13,879 nt of DNA from Haloarculaceae archaeon. GTDB lineage: Archaea; Halobacteriota; Halobacteria; Halobacteriales; Haloarculaceae. Below are positions 1-6,918 of this stretch, in pieces. A program made the translations under genes and the position numbers. Each line of letters begins with the position of its first letter. The first letter of the stretch is position 1. The DNA lies in contig JAHENO010000118.1 in assembly GCA_018609945.1 (NCBI GenBank), positions 1 to 13,879 on the forward strand. Reading direction: 5' to 3'. The notes below the pieces were generated by a model. The model was given only the letters and a program-made list of their open reading frames with translations, had not been told where the DNA came from and made no database searches.

Positions 1-1814
1 ACCACCTCGTCTACGAGGTGGTCGACAACGCCATCGACGAGGCGCTGGCGGGCCACTGTGACACGATCGCGGTGACCATCCACGAGGACGACTCCGTCTC
101 GGTTTCCGACGACGGCCGCGGCATCCCGGTCGACACCCACGACGAACACGACCGGCCAGCCGTCGAGGTGATCATGACGGTTCTGCACGCAGGGGGGAAG
201 TTCGACAACAAGTCCTACCAGGTTTCCGGTGGGCTCCACGGGGTAGGCGTCTCCGTCGTGAACGCCCTCTCGAAGTGGCTCGAAGTCGAAGTCAAGCGCG
301 ACGGCGCCGTCTGGCGCCAGCGGTTCGACCACGGCCAGCCCGAGTTCGAACTCGAGCGGGTGCGGGACCTCCGGCCGGACGAGGAGACGGGAACGACGGT
401 CCGCTTCTGGCCCGACGACGAGATATTCGAGACGACCGACTTCACCGTCTCGACGCTCGAATCCCGGCTTCGCGAACTCGCGTTTCTCAACTCCGGGATC
501 GAAATCAGCCTCCACGACGAGCGCGACGGCACGTCGACGACGTTCAAGTACGACGGCGGCATCCGGGAGTTCGTCGCCTACCTCAACGAGACCAAGACCC
601 ACCTCCACGAGGACGTCATCTACTTCGCCGACGAGGCGGAGATCGCCGAGGGACTCGTCCAGGTCGAGGTGGCGATGCAGGCCACCGACGAACTGCAGGG
701 CTCGCTGCACGCCTTCGCCAACAACATCAACACCCGCGAGGGCGGCACCCACATGACCGGCTTCAAGACCGCCCTCACCCGCGTCGTCAACGACTACGCA
801 CAGGAGAACGGCCTGCTGCGGGACCTCGACGACACCCTCAAGGGCGAGGACATCCGCGAGGGGCTGACGGCGGTTCTCTCGATAAAACACCCGGACCCGC
901 AGTTCGAGGGGCAGACGAAGACGAAACTCGGCAACAGCGAGGTCCGGGGCATCGTCGAGTCGGCGGTTCACGAACACCTGGGAACGTACTTCGAGGAACA
1001 CCCCGACACCGCCGAGACCATCGTCGCCAAGGCCGTCGAGGCCGCCAAGGCCCGCAAGGCCGCCAAGAAGGCCGAGGAACTGACACGCCGCAAGTCCGCC
1101 CTCGAGACGACGGCACTGCCCGGGAAACTGGCCGACTGCCAGACGCGCGATCCCTCCGAGGCCGAACTGTTCGTGGTGGAGGGCGACAGCGCCGGCGGGA
1201 GCGCCAAGCAGGGCCGCAATCCCGAATTCCAGGCCATCCTCCCGATCCGGGGCAAGATTCTGAACGTCGAGAAACACCGCCTCGACCGCATCCTCGAGAA
1301 CAACGAGATACGGAACCTCATCACCGCCCTGGGGACGAGCATCGGCGACGAGTTCGACATCTCCGAACTCAGATACGAGAACATACTCATCATGACCGAC
1401 GCGGACGTCGACGGGGCCCACATCAGGACGCTCCTGTTGACGTTCTTCTACCGGCACATGCGGCCGTTGCTCGAGCGCGGACACGTCTACGCGACGCGGC
1501 CGCCGCTGTACCGCATCCGGTATCGTGGCGAGACCTACGACGCGATGACCGACGAGGAGCGCGACCGCATCATCGCCGAGGAGTGTGACGGCTCGCCGGA
1601 CCAGGTCCAGCGGTTCAAGGGACTGGGCGAGATGAACCCCGACCAGCTCTGGGAGACGACGATGAACCCCGAGACGCGGTACCTGAAGAAGATTACCGTC
1701 GAGGACGCCGCGGCGGCGGACAAGATGTTCTCGGTGCTGATGGGTGATGCCGTCGAGCCCCGCAAGGAGTTCATCAAGGACCACGCTCCCGAGGCGGAGT
1801 GGGTCGACATATGA
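1..1814 (+). CDS. gyrB: DNA gyrase subunit B (5' end cut by window edge)
   Basis: ATPase and TOPRIM subunit of type IIA DNA gyrase, which introduces negative supercoils using ATP. The reading frame is open from base 3 (HLVYEVVDNAIDEA), which is already inside the GHKL ATPase fold, so roughly 35-40 N-terminal residues lie outside the window. Visible motifs in order: the Asn-bearing VVDNAIDEA helix; DDGRGIPVD near 109-135; the ATP-lid GGLHGVGVSVVNALS near 229-273; the TOPRIM glutamate motif EGDSAGG at 1179-1199; PIRGKILNVEKHR near 1242-1280; the metal-binding DADVDG at 1398-1415; and QRFKGLGEMNP near 1609-1640. The 603 visible residues fit the short (about 640 aa) GyrB form without the large insertion found in enterobacterial GyrB. 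The stop codon overlaps the gyrA start (ATGA, 1811-1814), so the two are cotranscribed and probably translationally coupled. In haloarchaea this subunit is the known novobiocin target. Confidence 0.97.
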   Translation, partial: HLVYEVVDNAIDEALAGHCDTIAVTIHEDDSVSVSDDGRGIPVDTHDEHDRPAVEVIMTVLHAGGKFDNKSYQVSGGLHGVGVSVVNALSKWLEVEVKRDGAVWRQRFDHGQPEFELERVRDLRPDEETGTTVRFWPDDEIFETTDFTVSTLESRLRELAFLNSGIEISLHDERDGTSTTFKYDGGIREFVAYLNETKTHLHEDVIYFADEAEIAEGLVQVEVAMQATDELQGSLHAFANNINTREGGTHMTGFKTALTRVVNDYAQENGLLRDLDDTLKGEDIREGLTAVLSIKHPDPQFEGQTKTKLGNSEVRGIVESAVHEHLGTYFEEHPDTAETIVAKAVEAAKARKAAKKAEELTRRKSALETTALPGKLADCQTRDPSEAELFVVEGDSAGGSAKQGRNPEFQAILPIRGKILNVEKHRLDRILENNEIRNLITALGTSIGDEFDISELRYENILIMTDADVDGAHIRTLLLTFFYRHMRPLLERGHVYATRPPLYRIRYRGETYDAMTDEERDRIIAEECDGSPDQVQRFKGLGEMNPDQLWETTMNPETRYLKKITVEDAAAADKMFSVLMGDAVEPRKEFIKDHAPEAEWVDI

Positions 1815-4405
1815 GTTCGGACCTGCCCCAGTCCGACGACGTCGAGGCCCCGGCGGCCAACGTCGAGCACGTCCGCGTCGAGGACGAGATGGAGCAGAGT
1901 TACATCGACTACGCGATGAGCGTCATCGCGGGGCGGGCGCTGCCCGACGTCCGGGACGGCCTCAAGCCCGTCCACCGGCGCATTCTCTATGCGATGTCCG
2001 AGATGGGCGTCTCGAGTGGGTCGGCCCACCGCAAGTCCTCCTCGATCGTCGGCGAGACGATGGGGGATTACCACCCGCACGGCGATTCGGCCATCTACGA
2101 CACCCTGGTGCGGATGGCCCAGGAGTTCTCGATGCGCTACCCGCTGGTCGACGGCCAGGGCAACTTCGGGTCGATGGACGGCGACCCGCCCGCGGCGATG
2201 CGCTACACCGAGGCCCGGATGGCTCCAATCGCCGAGGAACTGCTGGAGGACATCGAGAAAGACACCGTCGACTTCACGTCGAACTACGACGACCGCCTCA
2301 CCGAACCCGAGGTGCTGCCGGCCAAACTGCCGAACCTCCTGTTGAACGGCGCCTCGGGCATCGCGGTCGGGATGAGCACGAACATCCCGCCCCACAACCT
2401 CCGGGAAGTGGTCGAGGCGACCGTCCACCGGATCGACAACCCCGACTGTGGCGTCGAAGACCTCATCGACACCCGCGAGTACGACGACGAGGGTACCCAC
2501 GTTCGCGGGACCGACGGACCCATCACGGGCCCGGATTTCCCGACCGGCGCGCGGATCGTCGGCCGGGAAGCGGTCCACGCCGCCTACGCGACCGGACGGG
2601 GGCGCGTCCGGGTGAGGGCCGCCTACGACGTCCAGCGCAACACGTCGGGACGGGACCGCATCGTCATCCACGAACTCCCCTTCCAGGAGAACAAGGCCCG
2701 ACTCGTCGAGCGCATCGCGGAAGACGTCAACGAGGGGGCAATCGAGGGCGTCTCGGATTTGCGCGACGAGTCCGACCGCGACGGCGTCCGCGTCGTGGTC
2801 GACCTGAAACGGGGTGCGAACGTCGACGTCGTCGAGAACCAGTTGCTCGAGAGCCACCTCGAAACCACGTTCGGGGTCATCAACCTCGCGCTGGTCGACG
2901 GCCAGCCCCGCGTGCTGACCCTCGCGGAGACGCTCGATCACTACATCGACCACCGCAAGGAGGTCGTCCGCCGCCGCTCCGAGCACGACCTCCAGGAGGC
3001 CGAGGACCGCGCACACATCCTCGAAGGCCGGCTGCGGGCCCTGGAGAACGTCGACGACGTCGTCGAGTCCATCCGGGAGTGTGCCGACCGCCAGACAGCG
3101 ATCGAACAGTTACAGGCCGACTTCGAACTGACCGAACCCCAGGCCGAGCACATCGTCCGGATGCAACTCGGGTCGCTGACCTCCATGGAGGCCGAGGAGG
3201 TCCAGTCGGAATACGAGGAGGTCCAGGAGACCATCGAGTATCTCCGCTCCGTCCTGGCGGACGAGGAGAAACTGCTGGGTGTCATCAAGGACGAACTCCG
3301 CGAGATCGCCGAGGAGTACGGCGACGAGCGCCGCACGGAGATCGTCGAATCGGACGGCGAGGTCACCCACGAGGACCTCATCGCCGAGCGGGACTGCCTG
3401 GTCGTCATCACCGAGGACGACTACATCAAGCGGATGCCGGCGAGCGAGTTCGATCCCCAGCACCGCGGCGGGAAGGGCATCATCGGCGCCGATCCCAAGG
3501 AGGGCGACCGCGTCTCGAAGGTGTTCCGTGCGAACACCCACGACTACCTCCTCTGTTTCACGAACCAGGGACAGGTCTACCGGCTGAAGACCTACGAGGT
3601 CCCCGAAATGGGCCGGACCGCCCGCGGGAAGTCGGCAGTGAACCTCATCAACCTTGACGACGGCGAGGAAATTACAGCCGTGGTCAACACCGACGAGTTC
3701 GAGGCCGACGAGTGTATCACGATGGCCACCCGGCAGGGCTACGTCAAGCGGACCTGCTGTGCGGACTTCGAGAACATCCTCTCGACGGGCATCATCGCCG
3801 CGAGCCTCGACGAGGGTGACGAACTCGTCGACGTGGAGGTGACTGACGGCACCCGGGACCTGGTGGTCGCCACCGAGCAGGGGATGACCATCCGGTTCGA
3901 CGAGAGCGAGGTCCGCGAGATGGGCCGGACCGCCCGCGGTGTCCGGGGCATCGACCTCCAGGACGGGGACCGCGTGGCGGGGATGGTCGCGACCGGCGAC
4001 GCCGACGACCGCGCCCTGCTGACGGTCACCCGGAACGGCTACGGGAAACGGACGCCCCTCGCCGAGTACCGCTCCCAGTCGCGGTACGGCAAGGGACTGA
4101 TCGACATCAAGACGAACGAACGCAACGGCCCCGTCACGACGGTCAAAGCCGTCGAGTCGGAGGATCACATCGTCCTGATGAGCGACCGCGGCCAGATCAT
4201 GCGCTGTCCCGTCGCCGACATCTCGACTGTCGGCCGGAACACCATGGGCGTCACGGTGATGAACCTCGAAGCGGGCGACGGCGTCGCGAGCGCGACTGTC
4301 GTCCCCGGCGAGTCGGGAACGGAAAGCGAACCGGGGACGGAAAGTGAAAAAACGGGCGCGGGCGAGGCGGAAACGGACGACGAGACTGAGGCGACGGCGG
4401 ACTAG
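1811..4405 (+). CDS. gyrA: DNA gyrase subunit A
   Basis: Breakage-reunion and DNA-wrapping subunit of gyrase, working as A2B2 with GyrB. I chose ATG 1811 (MSSDLPQ), which overlaps the gyrB stop as ATGA; a GTG four codons upstream (1799) is in frame but less likely. A GGAG lies at 1796-1799. The product is 864 aa. Visible features: the winged-helix region DVRDGLKPVHRRILYAM (46-62); the quinolone-region motif HPHGDSAIYD with Ser93 and Asp97, matching E. coli Ser83 and Asp87 at a constant offset of 10; and the catalytic Tyr132 in AMRYTEARM. A GyrA-box variant, QHRGGKG (550-556), marks the wrapping beta-pinwheel. It is followed by several blade repeats such as EMGRTARGKSAVN, EMGRTARGVRGID and YGKGLIDIK. 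These support true supercoiling gyrase rather than topoisomerase IV. The C-terminus is a low-complexity acidic tail from about residue 832. The stop TAG lies within a CTAG shared with the convergent arginase gene. Confidence 0.98.
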   Translation: MSSDLPQSDDVEAPAANVEHVRVEDEMEQSYIDYAMSVIAGRALPDVRDGLKPVHRRILYAMSEMGVSSGSAHRKSSSIVGETMGDYHPHGDSAIYDTLVRMAQEFSMRYPLVDGQGNFGSMDGDPPAAMRYTEARMAPIAEELLEDIEKDTVDFTSNYDDRLTEPEVLPAKLPNLLLNGASGIAVGMSTNIPPHNLREVVEATVHRIDNPDCGVEDLIDTREYDDEGTHVRGTDGPITGPDFPTGARIVGREAVHAAYATGRGRVRVRAAYDVQRNTSGRDRIVIHELPFQENKARLVERIAEDVNEGAIEGVSDLRDESDRDGVRVVVDLKRGANVDVVENQLLESHLETTFGVINLALVDGQPRVLTLAETLDHYIDHRKEVVRRRSEHDLQEAEDRAHILEGRLRALENVDDVVESIRECADRQTAIEQLQADFELTEPQAEHIVRMQLGSLTSMEAEEVQSEYEEVQETIEYLRSVLADEEKLLGVIKDELREIAEEYGDERRTEIVESDGEVTHEDLIAERDCLVVITEDDYIKRMPASEFDPQHRGGKGIIGADPKEGDRVSKVFRANTHDYLLCFTNQGQVYRLKTYEVPEMGRTARGKSAVNLINLDDGEEITAVVNTDEFEADECITMATRQGYVKRTCCADFENILSTGIIAASLDEGDELVDVEVTDGTRDLVVATEQGMTIRFDESEVREMGRTARGVRGIDLQDGDRVAGMVATGDADDRALLTVTRNGYGKRTPLAEYRSQSRYGKGLIDIKTNERNGPVTTVKAVESEDHIVLMSDRGQIMRCPVADISTVGRNTMGVTVMNLEAGDGVASATVVPGESGTESEPGTESEKTGAGEAETDDETEATAD
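4316..4351 (+). repeat. Short in-frame tandem repeat in the gyrA acidic tail
   Basis: Two 18-bp units (4316-4333 and 4334-4351) encode GTESEP and GTESEK at GyrA residues 836-847. The first 15 bp of each unit match at 13 positions. The repeat lies in the acidic, probably disordered tail after the last pinwheel blade. It uses GAA and AAA codons more than the rest of the gene. It looks like a local duplication within a tolerant linker. Confidence 0.6.
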
Positions 4406-5319
4406 AGGATTCGCTTCCCGAGCGCGCTCGCGGCGAGTTCGACCGCGAGTTCAGCCGTGCGGTTGTGCTGGTCGAGGATCGGGTTGACCTCCACCAGTTC
4501 CAGGGCCGCCAGCGCCTCGTCGGCCTGCTGGTGGACGAGTTCGAGGGCAGCGTGGGCCTCGCGGTAGGAGACCCCACCCCTGACGGGGGTTCCGACGCCA
4601 GGCGCCTCACCGGGGTCGAGCCAGTCCAGGTCGAGGCTGACGTGCAGGGCGTCGACGCCGTCGGTCGCGGCCGCGACCGCCTCCCCGACCACCGCAGTCA
4701 CGCCGCGCTGGTCGATGTCCGTCATCGTGTACGCCGCGACGGCGCTCTCGCGGACCGCCTCGCGCTCGCGGTCGTCGAGGTCGCGGAGGCCGACGAGGGC
4801 GACGTTCTCGTCCCGGACGCCGACGTCAGCCCAGTCGGCCCCGGCGAACTGGCCCCGTCCCAGGATCGCCGCGAGCGACATCCCGTGGACGTTACCGCTG
4901 GGCGTCGTCTGCGGGGTGTTGAAGTCGCCGTGGGCGTCGAACCAGAGGATGCCCACCTCGCTGTCGGGGTCGCCGGCCAGGCCCGCTGCGGTGCCGACGG
5001 CGATGGAGTGGTCGCCCCCCAGGACGATCGGGAACTCGCCGTCTGCGACCGTGGACGCGACGGTTGCGGCCAGGTCCCGGCATACTTCCCTGGTCTCGGG
5101 AAGGAACTTCGCGTGACCCTGCTCGGGTTCGCCGGCGTCGGGATCGCGCTCCTCGGGGCGGGGTACCTGGATGTCCCCGCCGTCGGTACAGGGCAGGTCC
5201 ATCGCTTCCAGCTGGTCCGCGAGGCCGGCGTACCTGATCGCCGAGGGGCCCATGTCTACGCCCCGTCTGTCCGCCCCGAGGTCCATCGGCACCCCGATGA
5301 CACGCGCTGTCCTGTCCAT
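4402..5319 (-). CDS. rocF: Arginase (ureohydrolase family)
   Basis: Predicted Mn-dependent cytosolic arginase, hydrolysing L-arginine to ornithine and urea; 305 aa, the usual family length. The start ATG at 5319 (MDRTARVIGVPMDLGADRRG) gives the canonical arginase N-terminus and has a TATA-like CTTTTCT about 26 bp upstream. Metal ligands are all present: His104 in GGDHSIAVG; Asp128, His130 and Asp132 in WFDAHGDFNT; Asp230 and Asp232 in SLDLDWLDP. The stretch DFNTPQTTPSGNVHG (132-146) is the substrate loop that typifies arginase rather than agmatinase, and the C-terminal LELVEVNPILD holds the conserved Glu277. Agmatinase or formimidoylglutamase remains possible but is less likely. The gene is convergent with gyrA and overlaps it by 4 bp. 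It has no visible arginine-pathway partner in the window and appears monocistronic. It is divergent from the membrane gene at 5462, across a 142-bp gap. Confidence 0.9.
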   Translation of the reverse strand: MDRTARVIGVPMDLGADRRGVDMGPSAIRYAGLADQLEAMDLPCTDGGDIQVPRPEERDPDAGEPEQGHAKFLPETREVCRDLAATVASTVADGEFPIVLGGDHSIAVGTAAGLAGDPDSEVGILWFDAHGDFNTPQTTPSGNVHGMSLAAILGRGQFAGADWADVGVRDENVALVGLRDLDDREREAVRESAVAAYTMTDIDQRGVTAVVGEAVAAATDGVDALHVSLDLDWLDPGEAPGVGTPVRGGVSYREAHAALELVHQQADEALAALELVEVNPILDQHNRTAELAVELAASALGKRIL

Positions 5320-5341
5320 GCCTCGCCTTCGGCGGGGAGCG

Positions 5342-5348
5342 AGAAAAG
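5342..5348 (-). promoter_or_regulatory. Putative TATA box of the arginase gene
   Basis: On the minus strand this reads CTTTTCT inside otherwise GC-rich sequence, centred about 26 bp upstream of the arginase ATG at 5319. That spacing fits a leaderless haloarchaeal transcript. There is no Shine-Dalgarno motif before the ATG. Called from spacing and base composition only. Confidence 0.4.
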
Positions 5349-5461
5349 CGCGGTGCCGTCGGTCCCACCCGCGAGCAGCGTCCGAAATCCGAACGTTCAG
5401 GGTCCGGTCGGGACACAGGAGAGATAGAGGCGCGGCCGTACGCCCCCGCCGTACCACGACC

Positions 5462-6316
5462 ATGATCAGGTTCCGGGAAGACATCGACGGCTGTGGCTGT
5501 CTCCGGTGCCAGGGTGTCGACCGCGACGCCGTGCGGCGGTCGGTACCCGACGCACTGGTCTGGAGCGGGCGGCTCCTGCTCGCGCGGCCGTCGATCCTGC
5601 TGGTCTTTGCCGCGGTCGGCCTCGCGCACCTCCTCGCCGTCGCCGGGTCCGGGCGGGCGGTTGTCGTCGGAGCCCTCGCGAGTTTCCTCGGCGCACTCGT
5701 CGCCCGGGGGTACGTCGCCGTGACTGGCCAGGCGGTCATTCGCGGGGCACGCGTCTCGCCGATTGCTGCACTCCGGACTGTCTTCCGGCGGCTCCCGGCA
5801 CTCGTCGGGGCCACGCTCCTCCTCGCTGGAGTCGTGGCCGCGGGTGCCGCCACCGTGATGGGTGTCATCCTGCCGGCCATCCAGCGGATGCTGGAACCGG
5901 CCGCTGTCGACCTGGCCACCGTCCGGCTGGCCGCACTCGTTTTCGTGGTCGCGTGGGTGCTCTACGCGCTGGTGAAGTTCTGTGTGCTCCCCGAGGCGTG
6001 TTTCGTCGGCGGGTACGGCCCGGTCGCCGCGCTACGTGCCAGCTGGCGGGTCACGACTCTGCACACGGGGAAGGCAGTTGCCATCGTGACCGGGTTCGTC
6101 GCGTTGCTCGGGGTCGGCGTCCTCCTGGACACCCAGCTTGCCGACCCGGCCAGCCCGGTCGCGCTCTCCTTCCGGTACGGCGAGACGTCGGTCGTCCTCC
6201 GGTCGTTCGGGTTCTCGCTGGCCGGCGGCATCCGGTTCGCCTTCGACCTCGTCGTGACGGCAGTCTACGCGGGCGTCTTTCTCCACCAGTACGTCGGCGG
6301 CGTCTTCGACGGGTAG
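5462..6316 (+). CDS. Multi-pass membrane protein of unknown function with an N-terminal Cys cluster
   Basis: A 284-aa protein with about six hydrophobic segments: roughly residues 43-61, 65-85, 113-139, 151-175, 203-223 and 248-275. The soluble N-terminus carries CGCLRC (Cys11, Cys13, Cys16). The middle stretch FVGGYGPVAALRASWRVTTLHTG resembles the conserved ALxxSWxLT motif seen in haloarchaeal DUF7847-like and glycerophosphodiester phosphodiesterase-type membrane domains, but I see no catalytic domain. The start ATG 5462 precedes the Cys motif directly; the frame is open further upstream, but those codons lie opposite the arginase gene. No clear promoter is visible in 5320-5461, apart from a weak GATAG near 5421. 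The stop TAG abuts the stop of the convergent regulator (TAGCTA, 6314-6319). I cannot assign a function; a transport, lipid-related or membrane-assembly role is possible. Confidence 0.75.
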   Translation: MIRFREDIDGCGCLRCQGVDRDAVRRSVPDALVWSGRLLLARPSILLVFAAVGLAHLLAVAGSGRAVVVGALASFLGALVARGYVAVTGQAVIRGARVSPIAALRTVFRRLPALVGATLLLAGVVAAGAATVMGVILPAIQRMLEPAAVDLATVRLAALVFVVAWVLYALVKFCVLPEACFVGGYGPVAALRASWRVTTLHTGKAVAIVTGFVALLGVGVLLDTQLADPASPVALSFRYGETSVVLRSFGFSLAGGIRFAFDLVVTAVYAGVFLHQYVGGVFDG

Positions 6317-6778
6317 CTACGCCTCGATGAGCGTGTCGAGGGCGCCGGAGAGGGACTGCCAGGCGGCCACGCCGAGGGCGGAGATGCCGAGCGTACCGGC
6401 GAGTTGCCCGAACGCTCGCCGCAGTCCTACCCGGTCCTCGCTGTTGCCCAGTACGAGTACCGTCGGTCGATTCGCGACCGCGTAGATGTCCATCTCGCGC
6501 CCCTTCTCCGAGTAACACGTGTCGACCACTTCGACGAGGCCGGCCTCCTCCAAGTTCTCGAGGTGGTAGCTGACACTCTGGACCGACGCGTCCAGTTCGG
6601 CGGCGAGTTCAGACGCGGTGAGGGGGTCCTCCGTCAGCGCCCGGAAGACGGCCATTGCCGTCTCCCCCGAGAGCGTCGAGATCACCTCGGCAGCTTCCTC
6701 GTTGTCGACGTAGAGGACCGACGGGTCGCCGTCGCGTTCGACGGACGGCTTCTGGGAGGAGGGGAACAATTTCGCCAT
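6317..6778 (-). CDS. Winged-helix regulator with a hydrophobic C-terminus (wHTH-1, ArsR-like)
   Basis: A 153-aa predicted transcription factor. Residues about 35-105 form an ArsR-like winged helix: TLSGETAMAVFRALTEDPLT, then SELAAELDASVQSVSYHLENLEEAGLVE with the recognition helix near 64-79, and a wing around TCYSEKGREMDIYAV. Residues about 122-148 (AFGQLAGTLGISALGVAAW and following) are almost free of charge and could form one membrane helix or a hydrophobic dimer interface. ATG 6778 (MAKLFPSS) is preferred because a TATA-like CTTTAGA lies 26 bp upstream; the frame runs further upstream, but that would swallow the promoter. A perfect 20-bp palindrome 40 bp upstream is a likely operator. The gene is divergent from the LolA-like gene at 6919, which it may control. 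There is no sensor domain or metal-binding Cys set; one Cys (Cys88) lies near the wing. Confidence 0.85.
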   Translation of the reverse strand: MAKLFPSSQKPSVERDGDPSVLYVDNEEAAEVISTLSGETAMAVFRALTEDPLTASELAAELDASVQSVSYHLENLEEAGLVEVVDTCYSEKGREMDIYAVANRPTVLVLGNSEDRVGLRRAFGQLAGTLGISALGVAAWQSLSGALDTLIEA

Positions 6779-6800
6779 ACGAGGGTTTCGAACCGGGCTG

Positions 6801-6807
6801 TCTAAAG
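6801..6807 (-). promoter_or_regulatory. Putative TATA box of wHTH-1
   Basis: CTTTAGA on the minus strand, centred 26 bp upstream of ATG 6778, which suggests a leaderless transcript. The 20-bp palindrome begins 10 bp further upstream, where a regulator could affect TFB/TBP binding. Confidence 0.5.
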
Positions 6808-6817
6808 CACTCGGTAG

Positions 6818-6837
6818 GCTCAAAACGCGTTTTGAGC
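6818..6837. promoter_or_regulatory. Perfect 20-bp palindrome, candidate operator between wHTH-1 and the LolA-like gene
   Basis: The arms GCTCAAAACG and CGTTTTGAGC are exact reverse complements with no spacer. It is the longest perfect palindrome I noticed in the window, and it lies between two divergent promoters: 10 bp upstream of the wHTH-1 TATA-like box and about 40 bp upstream of the likely TATA of the LolA-like gene. A diverged copy occurs at 8578-8597 upstream of wHTH-2. Size and symmetry fit a site for a dimeric winged-helix protein. The binding protein is inferred, not shown. Confidence 0.65.
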
Positions 6838-6877
6838 TATACAGATCCGGTCGCAAGGGGGGGGAGACAGCAAAAAG

Positions 6878-6885
6878 TAAATATT
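6878..6885 (+). promoter_or_regulatory. Putative TATA box of the LolA-like gene
   Basis: TAAATATT within an AT-rich patch, centred about 37 bp upstream of ATG 6919. This predicts a short leader of about 10 nt. It follows a run of eight G residues (6857-6864). No Shine-Dalgarno motif is evident before the ATG. Confidence 0.45.
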
Positions 6886-6918
6886 GGTTCGCCAAGTCAG
6901 TCCAGACTGACCCCGACG

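Noticed and set aside
1535..3016. Long minus-strand open frame (about 490 codons) opposite gyrB/gyrA
   Set aside because: It lies fully opposite strongly conserved gyrase sequence and shows a Val/Asp/Arg-rich mirror composition typical of GC-rich shadows, with no family motif.
1744..3657. Long plus-strand open frame (about 640 codons) in another frame of gyrA
   Set aside because: Arg/Pro/Gly-rich product without motifs, a high-GC frame artefact over gyrA.
5320..5919. Possible N-terminal extension of arginase
   Set aside because: The extra sequence is opposite the membrane protein gene and is Arg/Thr/Ala-rich; the family N-terminus begins at 5319.
6857..6864. Run of eight G residues upstream of the LolA-like gene
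   Set aside because: It could allow slippage, but it lies outside the coding sequence and upstream of the TATA-like box; in GC-rich DNA this alone does not support phase variation.
6655..6918. Possible 5' extension of the LolA-like gene
   Set aside because: The extension runs through wHTH-1, the palindrome and the promoter, and would bury the signal segment that begins at 6919.
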